Shown here one piece after another: positions 12,760 through 22,960 of a DNA stretch of 64,000 bases. Within the stretch, counting starts at the first letter, position 1; each line of letters starts with the position of its first letter. The translations under genes and the position numbers were made by a program. The stretch comes from Syngnathus acus (Eukaryota; Chordata; Actinopteri; Syngnathiformes; Syngnathidae): the NCBI RefSeq assembly GCF_901709675.1, contig NC_051107.1:999501-1063500 (forward strand), read 5' to 3'. The notes beneath the pieces were generated by a model. It did not search any database. It was given only the letters and a program-made list of their open reading frames with translations, and was not told the DNA's origin.

Positions 12760-12951
12760 TCCATCCATCCATCTTCTTCCGCTTATCCGGGGTCGGGTCG
12801 CGGGGGCAGCAGCTTCAGGAGGGACTCCCAGACTTCCCTCTCCCCAGCCACTTCATCTAGCTCATCCCGGGGGATCCCAAGGCGTTCCCAGGCCAGCTGA
12901 GAGACATAGTCTCTCCAGCGCGTCCTGGGTCGTCCCCGGGGTCTCCTACCT
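12760..12951 (-). mobile_element. 5'-truncated Rex3 copy (3' end only)
   Basis: This 192-bp insert is nearly identical to the 3' end of the Rex3 copy at 27.7 kb, including the ATCC-repeat tail and the C-terminal coding part. It is flanked by a 12-bp direct repeat, AAAATAGTGTCA, at 12748-12759 and 12952-12963. This is classical 5' truncation during target-primed reverse transcription. The short open frame inside it is only a fragment of the Rex3 polyprotein. Confidence 0.9.
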
Positions 12952-13353
12952 AAAATAGTGTCAATTATTGGCAAAAAGCTCTGGAGTTAATGGAGGCATA
13001 CATTATAAAAAGTCATGAAATTTATAGTGACACATTTGAATAAGTGGAAACAAGCGCTTTTCATTGTTTTTATTATTTATTTATTTTTTTACTCAACCGC
13101 AGATGGGGTGGAAACATCTTTTAGGCGTATCAAGCAAAAATATTTGGCATATTGTATCGACGCATACCTGGAGATTAGAACCTGGGAAGAACCGAACCAC
13201 CTTTTTACACCAAATACAAGTTCCTTCATTTTGTTACTAGCCGACACCGACTACCAATACTTGTTTTACTTTTTCAAATCAGAATTTCCATGTGTATCGC
13301 GTAGACTTCACTCCAAAGTTGGATTTTTTTAAAGTAACACTTGTCATTACCAC

Positions 13354-13668
13354 CAGTGATGCCGATCACGTTACAAAATGGCTGCCGTTGTAACTAGTAA
13401 TCTAATGCGTTACTAATATAGTAGTTTTACTAAAGTTATTATTCAAAGTTTTAATAAATAATAAATTGAGAAGCAATAAATACACAAGAAGCTCAGGAAC
13501 CCATGTGACAAAATAAAGATGACCACTGCTTGTTAACTGTAAGAAAGAATCATCTAACAATGTGTTACTTCTAAAATGTAATTAGTAAAATACCTAAAGT
13601 TACTTAAAAATCATGTATTTAGTAAAGTAATTAAGTTGCTTTTTAAAGGTCATTACTGACATCAACTG
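13354..13668. mobile_element. Probable hAT-type repeat with TTACT-rich interior
   Basis: The left end is CAGTGATGCCGATCACGTTA; the right end, read inward, is CAGTTGATGTCAGTAATGAC. Repeated GTAACTAGTAATCTAAT-like and AGTAATTAAGTTGC motifs are typical of a common fish hAT family. No target duplication could be confirmed. Confidence 0.45.
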
Positions 13669-13800
13669 CATGTTTTTCTAAAATTCTAAATGTAAATTGA
13701 TTAAACTCTAGGGGGCACTATGTGGAAGAAAGACATCCTCGTTCTTAAAGTATCAATGCATAGTATCGACTATCGAGTAATTCACAGTTGTACAGTACAG

Positions 13801-14765
13801 TGTCACGGAACAGAGACAGGACGACCAAGTGCAACACGATCCTTTATTGAAAAAGGGGGAAAGGGGAACGCTGGGCTTGCGGTCTGGCTTGGCTGAGCAG
13901 CAGAACACAGCGCGTAGTCGTAGTCGGAGGCAGGCAGGTTGTCGAGACAGGCGGCGATCAGAAGCGTGGTCAAAGGACGAGCAAGTAGTCGGGGCAGGCG
14001 GCGATCAAGGCGTGGTCGGTCAGTTTACAGAAGCAGTTGGCAACAGAGATCGTTCAGGGGACAAAAAGGCAGTGGTGTCACGGGCAGGGTAAGAAGACGA
14101 ACTGACAACCACTGGCAGAATACACAGAGGTTAAGTAGGGGACCTAACGAGTAGGGGTGTAAATCGCGGGTTTTGTCACGATACGATATCATATCGATAC
14201 AAAGAAGCACGATACGATATTTGCCGATATCTTAAAGCCTGCTGTGATTCATTCACGATACATCACGATATAGTGCTCTACGATCGATATAGAACAATAT
14301 CCTGATTTATAACAATTCATTCGCAAAATCAACAAGGTACTGCAAACTCTTTATTTCGGAAATTACAAAGTGCTTCCAAACGAATGACTTGAAGCCCAAA
14401 GGGGAGCGAATTTCCTCGTCTTCTTGGACACTAGCCATAGCACCAGCCCAGGAGCCGCGTAGTTGTCGGCTCCCCTTTCACGTGCCTGCTCTGCTCACAA
14501 CACAACACGCCGCGCACTGGAAAGAGGAAGCAAGCAACATTGAACTGGATTTCAAAATAAAGCCGCGTCTAATGTCCGAGGTCAAAAACGGGCGATATAG
14601 ATCGATGTTTACATTTAGCATCGATGCCAACAAATCGTAGAGCATTATATAGATTAATCGATGTGTATCGATGAATCGTTACACCCCTACTAACGAGCTG
14701 TAGCAGGTGCTGGCAATTCCTTGATTGGGGCTTGGCTGGAAGTCAGGTAACGCAGGAACGTGACA
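13801..14765 (-). mobile_element. Solo LTR, interrupted by a hAT insertion
   Basis: The element begins TGTCACG and ends CGTGACA, and is flanked by the 5-bp direct repeat TACAG at 13796-13800 and 14766-14770. Without the hAT insertion at 14152-14689 and its duplication it is about 420 bp. Read on the minus strand, an AATAAA lies near the end (TTTATT at about 13851 on the plus strand), which suggests a minus-strand LTR. It contains internally repeated GGCGGCGATCA and GGCGTGGTC motifs at about 13950-14020. No internal retroelement genes adjoin it, so it is a solo LTR left by recombination. The family is not identified. Confidence 0.65.
14152..14689. mobile_element. Non-autonomous hAT element nested in the solo LTR
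   Basis: This 538-bp insert has ends TAGGGGTGTAA and TTACACCCCTA and a perfect 8-bp target duplication, CTAACGAG, at 14144-14151 and 14690-14697. The 8-bp duplication and TAGGG termini are diagnostic of hAT transposition. The interior is rich in ATCGATA and CGATACGATAT motifs. An 83-codon open frame at 14389-14640 has no recognisable transposase motif. Confidence 0.88.
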
Positions 14766-14770
14766 TACAG

Positions 14771-16396
14771 TAATGTTTATCTGCTTTGGTGCTGCTAGTT
14801 TGGTTATTAACGTGGTTCAAATGGGCTCGAAATTTAGCTTTCCAATCGTCATGTCTTGAAAATGGTGTCTAATCGTTTTGCAAAGATATTCAAGGTATTT
14901 GATGCGACTATGTTAAAAAGTCTCGCGAGCTAGCATCTTCCATAAAATCCTTTTTTTTATTCTCTCTCCCATACTGCTGTCCCTCCTCCCCCTCCCACCC
15001 CCTCTTCCTACTCTCCTGTTATAAACACAAACATTTTGGGCGCCGAGATAGTCGGCCGTCAGCGGGAATCATTTCGATGCTAATTTAGCCGACGTCGCCG
15101 ATAACCAAATTCACTCCGAGGGGACGCACGAGCGCTCGTCATCTTCACAGCTCTATTTGCTTTCATCCCTTTTTTGATCCTTCCCAAAGCCGGGCCGCAC
15201 TCGGATTTGAATCCAACCGCATTCGGCACACACCCATGCATACACAAGCATAATTTTCTTCGACAAAAAGGCAAATATTGTACAACTGTTGCTGAAACAC
15301 ATCACAGCTCACGTGAGTATGCATAGGCACATGAATGATTAGTTGGAGTCGCTGTGTCCCCTCACGCGGGTCACGTACAAGGCGAGGAAGGTGGACGTAT
15401 GCATCAACTGCAAAAGAGCGTTACATCGACACACTTTCATCTTTAATGTATTTGTGCGGGGAGGAGGAGAGAGAGCGGGATTGTGGGGGAATCCTCTGCA
15501 TTGCAGCAGAGAGGCGGGCGGACTCCTATGGACGCAATGCACTTTACGTTTCAGTCGTACTTTGAGCCTCAAAAAAAATCTGCATTTTACTTATACATCT
15601 TACACAAACTGCCAAAATGGACTGATTAAACCGCAATGTCAAAATTCAAAACCATTCAGCAAATCTCATGAGACGCTAGCTCTAAAGTGGACTTCTATTG
15701 CCTCTCCCAGCTGAAGTTTGCTGTCAAATCAAACATCAAACCAAGACGGTTACATGCTGGGGATTGTCGAAAGTTAGCTTAATGCTAACTGATAATGGGA
15801 AACCCCAAAGATGTGCTAACAAATACCATCCATGTTACAGGGCGCAACCCCTAAAGAAATAGATACTTGAAAACAAAGAGTGGAGCAACACATGTAAACA
15901 GGTAATTACTCACGGACATATATTCTTTATCAACTGCGAAGAACGACCAATATTACTGTATGTCTGTGTAATATTGCCCCCAGCTGGCCATAGCGCACAC
16001 AACAGAGGGCGCTAAATGGCTAATAAATTTAAGCAAGAAATGTTTTTAAAATATTTTTCAAAATTCCAAAGTGATTTTGAACTTTTGTTTTCCCATAGTT
16101 GCACTTTGACACTTAACTTTTGAAATGATTTTCCACTAAATTCTTGAAACTTTATGATTAAACCCTTTGGAACGAAACAGAACTTACAAAACAATACGAC
16201 AAAATAATTAATTTGTTTACTAATCGCAATTTGAGCGCAAACCATTTAATTTTTGTATTCACTTATTCATGTAATGCTCTGAGGATGTTTTCCTACTAAA
16301 TACAGTGCCGAAGATGCAAATTCAGCTATTTTGCAGTCTTCCCCATAGTGTCAACCTGTATTTGCCTCGATGAGGAAGTTGTGTCCACACAGTACA
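14771..16396. other. Unique non-coding DNA
   Basis: A GC-richer piece at 15040-15560 has overlapping open frames on both strands without domain similarity. The rest is AT-rich. No exon or bounded repeat is supported. Confidence 0.5.
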
Positions 16397-16408
16397 ACAC
16401 ACACACAT

Positions 16409-16492
<84 letters not shown>
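16397..16492. repeat. (CA)n microsatellite
   Basis: This is about 96 bp of nearly pure CA dinucleotide with a single TGCA interruption near 16408. Long Thr-His or Cys-Val open frames across it are artefacts of the repeat. Confidence 0.98.
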
Positions 16493-16494
<2 letters not shown>

Positions 16495-18223
16495 TTGGGT
16501 TCACGTACCTTTCCTGCTCTCTCTTCCTCGTCTCACACTTTCGCCTCGGAGACCTTTTCCCGCCCCTGTCTTCTCCTTTTCCCATCATTACTCTACTTCT
16601 TGATACCTTTTGCCAGGCCGGGGCACTCCTGCTTCCGTTCCATCCCCCTCCCCGGAGGCTCCGTCTCCACGGTCGGGATCAGAGGCCGCCACCACTCGAT
16701 ATCTCCCACCTTGTCAGGCCCTTTTATTGATCCCTCAGCCGGCGTCGAAGTGAAACCGGCATTTGTTTGTGATGTGTCTGTTGAGTGTTGCACACTAATC
16801 GATGAGGTATGATCATCATTTGTGTGTCGATGTGTCGGCGCCCCGTTGGCTTGACCCTTCCCGATTCACATTGGTGAATTCTCACGTTCGCCGATGGCCG
16901 TCTCAGATGCGTGTTAGTAAAACCCCCCCCCCCCGAAAAAATGGTAAAATAACAATCGTGCTGTGTCATGCCATGCACTGCAGAAATCGTCCACTGGGGA
17001 CAAAAGACTTCACCCATCACTTCAAATTACAACTTTAAGCATGACTTTATCTTTTTTGGTGCTATTGTTTACTTAAATCTCAAGGTTATTTGGGAGCAAC
17101 TTGATTTATTTACCATTAGCTTGTTTTTCTGTGTCCCCTACCCCCCCCGCCCCGGTTTCCCGTCTCCTGTCTGCCCTTAATGCTTTCAAGGCCGCTGAGT
17201 TGGCATGTGTCCGCTACACTTTTAGCACAACTTCCTGTGACACTGCTTGTACAGTGTGTGTGTGTGTTTGTGTGTTTGTGCGTTTGTGTTGACCTAGCTG
17301 TCCACGTACGAAGCAGGCAACGCGCAACGCTGGCCATTTGGCTGTAGGCTTCCGTTTGATGTACATTGTCATTGTCAAGACTCCTCAGTGGACACACACA
17401 CACATACACAACACACACACACGAACACACACACACGCACATTAAGCCGAGTGTGCAGACAAAAGTGTCGGTGCAGTGCATTTGGGCCACACCAGCCTGC
17501 ACACCCGTGCATTCAAAGTGCAAAAAGAAGGGGATGTTCTGACACAACACATTTGCCAGATGACTCTGGAGTCTCCTTGAAGAATCTTCTCGTCGTCTCG
17601 GTGGTCCGTCAAACCGCTGATGCACACGCATGCGCAACTCTCACTTTTGTTTGTTTGTGGAACATTACTTAGGACACGACATGGAGTAAAAATTCTAATT
17701 ATCTTTTTTTTTTTATATAGATGATTAATCTGAAACTCACCATTTCACAAAACATGTTCAGTGTCTGAAGATATTTACAGTAAAATGTGTATTTTTTAAA
17801 ATTAAATATAACTAACCTGACTTGTCATTTTCTGGCAATTTGTTTTTAACCATAGTAGTTACAAAAGTCTTCTTTGTTTGCGCCTGCATGACTGAATTAT
17901 ACTGCCCCCGGTGACAGATTTGTGCACACATAAGGTATTGCAAAGAACTTATAATGATGCACTGATTTACTGTTTAATTATTTACATTCTGCTTGATAGT
18001 TATTACTGCATGATTTTTTAAAAAGTGCTATTTCCCTCATTAATAAGATTATTGTTATTTTTTGGGAGGAGGCTGCAACAGATTATTAGCATTTGCATTC
18101 ATTTCAAAATTAAAACAAATGTTTAATATTTTAATTTATTTTTCAAAATATTTTTAACTATTTTAAATACTATTTTAATTAAATGGGATATTTCAATATA
18201 TTATGTCCAGTATTTATACAAAG
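16493..18223. other. Non-coding DNA with minor CA/GT and C tracts
   Basis: A C run lies at 16922-16933. GT-rich (17255-17290) and CA-rich (17392-17442) tracts lie about 130 bp apart in opposite orientation. No supported gene. The 173-codon minus-strand open frame at 17116-17637 spans these tracts and looks non-coding. Confidence 0.55.
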
Positions 18224-18225
18224 TA

Positions 18226-19205
18226 CAGTGGAGCCTCGGTTTTCGAATGTCCCGGTTCTCGAACAAATCGGTATTCGAACAAAAAATTCGAGATTTTTTT
18301 GCTTCGGATGTCGGACGAAATTTCGGTTGTCGAACCTCGCGGGATGAGCCGAGAGGACCTGCATGCCAACTGACTCCGTTCGTTATTACATTCTCGTTAC
18401 TCTGAGGATTGCATCAACTCTAATCATGCCTCCAAAGGAAGCAAGTGGGAGCAGTAAAGCCATCCTAAGACACAAAGACGCTCTTAAAGCTATACGACAG
18501 TGAGCGCCCGGCGCGCTGCGGCTGCGCGATCGGACCAAATTAAGCTCCCTGCGCACTGAGGTCCACTTAAATTTTGGAAAGTACATCAGGACATTAAAAA
18601 TATTTTCTAAATTTCAGCGACGGCTCTGTCACAATAATGCGACCAGCGCGGTGTAGTTGCGCGGTCGGCGACGCGCTACGGTTGCGCGTTCGACGGTGCG
18701 CTGCAGTTGCGCGATCGGACAAAATTAAGCTCCCTGCGCACTGAGGTCCACTTAAATTATGGAAAGTACATCAGGACTTTAAAAATATTTTCTAAATTTC
18801 AGCGACGGCTCTGTCACAATAATGCGACCAGCGCAGTGCAGTTGCGCGTTCGGCGGTCCGCTGCAGTTGGCGATCGTACAAAATTAAGTTCCCTGCGCAC
18901 TGAGGTCCACTTAAATTTTGGAAAGTACATCAGGACTTTTAAAATATTTTCTAAATTTCAGAGACGGCTCTGTCACAATAATGCGACCAGCGCGGCGCGG
19001 TTGCACGTTCGGCGATGCGCTGCAATTGCGCGATTGGACAAAATGCGCAAATGAACAAATGCTTTAAAAAGGCGTTTTTTTTGCTTGGAACGGATTAAAT
19101 TACTTTCCATTATTAGTAATGGGAAAACAGGAGTTGGAATTCGAACGATTCACTTCTCGAACAGCCTTCTGGGACGGATTGTGGTCGAAAACCGAGGCTC
19201 CACTG
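18226..19205 (+). mobile_element. Tigger-like (pogo) non-autonomous element with internal tandem repeats
   Basis: The left end begins CAGTGGAGCCTCGGTTTTCG and the right end is its exact inverted copy over at least 20 bp. TA precedes the left end; the right flank is TC, so one duplication copy appears mutated. Subterminal TTCGAAC/GTTCGAA motifs recur. At 18426 a short frame starts M-P-P-K-E-A-S-G-S-S, resembling the N-terminus of Tigger transposases, and stops after 26 codons. This suggests derivation from an autonomous element by internal loss. The middle is occupied by three tandem repeats. Confidence 0.82.
18528..19052 (+). repeat. Three and a bit tandem repeats of 185, 159 and 160 bp
   Basis: Units start with GATCGGAC(C/A)AAATTAA or close variants at 18528, 18713, 18872 and, partially, 19032. 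Each contains CTGCGCACTGAGGTCCACTT and GACGGCTCTGTCACAATAAT. The unit junctions are GC-rich with variable numbers of GTTGCGCG and CGGCG motifs, which explains the length differences. A 115-codon frame crossing units 2 and 3 is a by-product. Confidence 0.9.
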
Positions 19206-20718
19206 TCTATCACAAATAGATTTGTCAATATGCAAAATTTCCAAAGCAAATGTGACAATCATAGACTTAAAGAAAGTAATTGACTGATAACTATCAAGAA
19301 AAACAATAGCAAATGTTTTTATTCACATTCACTACCTTATATTGCTTGTTTTTTTCAGCATACAATCTCACGCCAGTCATCCGCGGGGGTCGTTTTGAAA
19401 GCAACCTTGAGTTCCTGGCAAAGGTACACGAATGACATCATTGTACAAAATGATTCATCCGATTCGTAAAGAAGCAATGTATAAGCTGCACAAAAAGAGA
19501 CAAACTGTGAGTAATGAATGCAAAGAGGACTCTTGGTTGTGTAACGTTTCTGCACAGTGTGTGCAATCCATTCTCTGTGTTCCACGTTCCTGCCTTGGGG
19601 GTGCGCTCCTTTTCATTAGGAAGAGGGAGGGTGCAAATCAGTCTCAATTCTCCCATCAGGCCGTTCCTCACTGTCTCCCACTTGAAGAAAAGGATGTTGC
19701 TGCGATGAGCCGCGTTGCCAATTTGGCGCCTGCGCCCCGCCAACCCGTCTCTCCATTGTCCACTTGAAAAGTCAAAATCATCCCCTTCAGTGTTGACAAT
19801 TGAAATGATGAATTGCGCCGGCTGTGATTGTGGTTGCCATGGCATGCTGCATTTTATCCACCTGGGAGCCAATCAGAATTCAAATGGCAATGAAACTGTG
19901 TCACTGGACCAGGGTGAGCCGCCAAATATGGGTGTGGCTTATCAAAGTTAAGCCAGTTTTCAATGCCAAACACAGACACTCACACGTCGCCAATTTAACA
20001 GATGTTACATAACTACAACGCTGTTGAAAACATCCTCCTCTGGAGACTAATGGAAGGCGCAATCACAGGAATGGAAGTTGGCTTCTGATGGCATAAACAA
20101 AGCTATAAATTTGTCAACCATCACCTCGTCGCTCGTTCCCGCCGCCGCGCACCGCTCCCCGGACATCCTCTGAGCCATGGAAAAATTTTCGCTCCGCTGC
20201 TTCGTCCTCTCCTGCCCCCAAATTTTCCATCCAAGCTTGGAGGCTATTGTTCGCGAATAGCAGCGGCAACCTCTCCCCCGGCATCAAAGTTTTAAGGCTA
20301 AAGGGATTGTGGGCGTCCTCTGCCTCATGTGTTTTTATGCCCAGCGGATGTTTACTTCAAGCTCCGAGTGCTCGCTCAGGCTAAGTCCACCATTTGAGCG
20401 GCAGCTACTGCCAAGCTGCTTGTGCTAAGCACACTGCGGCGAAAGACGGAAAGTCAACAGCTCAATGCTGACCCGCATGGCCAAGAAGCTCCTGAATTGA
20501 TCCACACAAGTTATGAGCTGGCAATTGGTCAATTTCTTTCATGCTTTGTTTTGCGAGACTACGTTTTGTCTTGCAGTGTTTAAAGTGAAGCTACTGGTGA
20601 GCTACGCATGTATATTGAAACTATAGTGGTACTAACCGGCCTATATTCTTTATCCTCTGTGTAGAATGACTAAAGGTTCCAGAGAGGTTCTGTGTATCTA
20701 CTATAGGTACCTGTACTG
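19206..20718. other. Unique non-coding DNA
   Basis: The 144-codon minus-strand frame at 19438-19872 has no recognisable domain and overlaps open plus-strand frames. A GC-richer section at 20130-20470 follows. No gene is supported. Confidence 0.5.
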
Positions 20719-20903
20719 TAGTGATGGGAAAATAAAGGTTCAAACTTGTTTTATAAATCAGTTGTATTTTTCGACTCCTGTTCAACATTGGACTGACTTG
20801 CCATTTCTTAAACCTCTTATTTAAACCAACAGTGCCATCTAGAGGAGTCAAAAAATACAACTGGTTCATGAACCAATTTTGAAACTTCATTTTCCTATCG
20901 CTC
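20719..20903. mobile_element. Palindromic hAT miniature element, copy 1
   Basis: Starts TAGTGATGGGAAAAT and ends in the inverted equivalent CCTATCGCTC. The interior carries GTTGTATTTTTCGACTCCTG and, inverted, GGAGTCAAAAAATACAACTG. This is the diverged first member of a family also at 22448, 34945, 41990, 44388 and 56319. Confidence 0.7.
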
Positions 20904-22267
20904 CAGGTGGCTAAGAAAAGTAGACAAAGCATGTCAATGATGTCAATTGGGTTTGGTCAAGGAAGTCAAGGCACAACTGTATCCGGAGTTTTTAGGTGTA
21001 GCATCTTTTATCTTCGTTGACTTTGTTTGGGCTCTCTTACACAAATTTGCAGCTTAGTACACGGGGAGATTGCTACTTGCATGTCATTTGACTTGTGGAT
21101 GAATTATGTCAAAAGTCCTATCCCCCCAACCGTTTGTGAGCCAGCTGTGACGGCGCGCTAATGACGCTGAGAAAGCACGCTGTCAGCACATCCTCTAAGC
21201 CGCCAGGGCTGCCGGATCACGCTTACATAACAGAACTGGCCTTGTCGAGCCCCCGTCGTTATTAGAGGGCAAAATGACAGAAATGAGGACAGATAGAAGA
21301 GGAGAGGTTCCGGAATGAAGTCAACATATGCTCGCTACCACCCCCCCCAACCCCACTTTGACGTATAATTTTCTCACTGATCCATTTTCTTCTGCTTAGC
21401 CCGTTCACCTGAATGCAGCATTACACCATAAATTAAGATGTGCTGCCTAACAGACGTCCAGTCAGGGCTTTTCCATGTTGGGCTGGCCCTAGTATCATAG
21501 ACATAGAGCACCCTAATTAAGCCAATCGCTAATTAAGGCCAATTAGAGGATTAATGAACATGTCGGGTGAGCGCAGGGGAGAGACCTCCCATTCGCTTCA
21601 ACTACCCGCAGGCGTTCCGTCCTGGCTGGTGTTTCGGCGTGTCCTCTAAGACTTGTCCAAAAGTGAGGATTCTTTGAAACAATCTCCATCTAATCTCCAT
21701 TACTCAGCTTGCACAAGGCGAGCTCACATGGGACGCCGGGAGCGTAGGAAATAATAATACGGGCGCCCTCCGAACGGCTCGCTGGCCTTGTAAAACAAAG
21801 TCGTCCGACTTAAAACATTATGAGGGCTGCAGCACATCGCAGCAAGGCGCTTTATAAACGCAAAGCTGCCGAACCAGCTTTCAGGAAACGCAGCCGTGTG
21901 GCTCTCTTATTTGTTATTGCAAAGGGGCGTAAACAAAACACTCCCAGGGTCCGCCCGTAAAATATTCTGAGATGCATTCGAATATACTTGAGAGCAACAA
22001 AAAGGATTTTCTGTCTTTTTCACAAGGTGAATGAAATCTTCATCACCCCCCCCTCCCGTCTCGCTCTGCTGTCATGTCTCCCACCGGCATCCCCGCGGTG
22101 CTCAGTGCTCCGCAGTCAGCTCCTTTGCCGTGTCGTATTTATACGCCTCTAAAACTCTAAGTACGTCTTCACCCGACCCACTGCTGCACTATGCTATGCT
22201 GCTGTCACAGCAGTAAGACTGGAAGGCTCCGGAAAGAAATAAGCAGTGCCGAACAGCCTCGAGGATG
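20904..22267. other. Unique non-coding DNA with a homeodomain-site-like cluster
   Basis: The composition is balanced and the sequence looks single-copy. At 21513-21556 four TAAT/ATTA-type cores are packed into about 45 bp, including two imperfect copies of CTAATTAAGG-CC. Such clusters are common in developmental enhancers; conservation is untested. Confidence 0.4.
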
Positions 22268-22395
22268 GCAATGGGCTTTCATCTATATTGCGCGTTTCTA
22301 CCTTCGAGAGACTCAAAGCGCTTTGACATTTTCTCCTCATTCACTTACTGACACAGGAGCAAATGGGGGTTCACTATTTTGCTCGATGTGAATAT
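22268..22395 (+). repeat. Relic of a common teleost interspersed repeat
   Basis: The sequence ATCTATATTGCGCG, then TTTCTACCTTCGAGAGACTC, then AAAGCGCTTTGACA and TCATTCACTTACTGACAC resembles a widespread fish repeat of this layout. The boundaries are approximate and the family name is not certain. Confidence 0.45.
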
Positions 22396-22447
22396 ACACA
22401 GCAACAATTCACACGGCTCAAAGTATTCGACAACGTTCGCTTCAAAC

Positions 22448-22656
22448 TAGTGATGGAAAATGAAGCTTCAAATTTGAACCACGAAGCAGTTGTATGTTTT
22501 GACTCCTGTAGATGGCTGTCTCTATTCAGCATTGGACTGAAAGTACACTGACTGGACATTTCTTAAACCTCTGTTTTCAAACCAACACTGCCACCTAGAG
22601 GAGTAAAAGAAAAGTGGTTCATGAAACAAATCTGAAGCTTCATTTTCCCACCATGA
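22448..22656. mobile_element. Palindromic hAT miniature element, copy 2, with perfect 8-bp duplication
   Basis: The 209-bp element begins TAGTGATGG and ends CCACCATGA. It is flanked by perfect 8-bp copies of CTTCAAAC at 22440-22447 and 22657-22664, which assigns the whole family to hAT. Most of the element is a long imperfect inverted repeat with paired GAAGCTTCAAATTTG segments. Confidence 0.9.
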
Positions 22657-22762
22657 CTTCAAACCAACATGGCTGACTTACTGGGCACTGAAAAGCAACA
22701 GTTCTTGAGACTTCTCTGTGGGTCTGGCTATGACAAACGTTTTCTGATTTAATCTCAATTAC

Positions 22763-22960
22763 TTACAGTAGTTTTCAGACTATAAAACGCACCAAATCAT
22801 AAGGAGCAGTTTTCGTCAATTGTCGGAAATTTCCATGGTGTTGTAAGGTGCACGGAAGGGAAATAAACCAAATGAGTCCAACTTTAGTCAACGTCAATTC
22901 GACATCCATATGTAAAGTGCACCTGAGTAAATTTTGAGTAAATTACGGGACTTTTTACTC
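22763..22960. mobile_element. Possible decayed TA-flanked element of the CCGTATTTTCC group
   Basis: TACAGTAGTTTTCAGACTAT then AAAACGCACC resembles the terminus of the elements at 34185 and 61947, but the right end is not recognisable. Weak call. Confidence 0.25.

Noticed and set aside
15195-15215. GGATTTGAATCC resembling a tRNA B box
   Set aside because: No matching A box or cloverleaf arms could be found around it.
16322-16812. Long open frames rich in Thr-His or Cys-Val across 16.3-16.8 kb
   Set aside because: They are translations of the CA microsatellite and its flanks.
19438-19872. 144-codon minus-strand open frame
   Set aside because: No recognisable domain, no good splice or start context, and overlapping plus-strand frames of similar quality.
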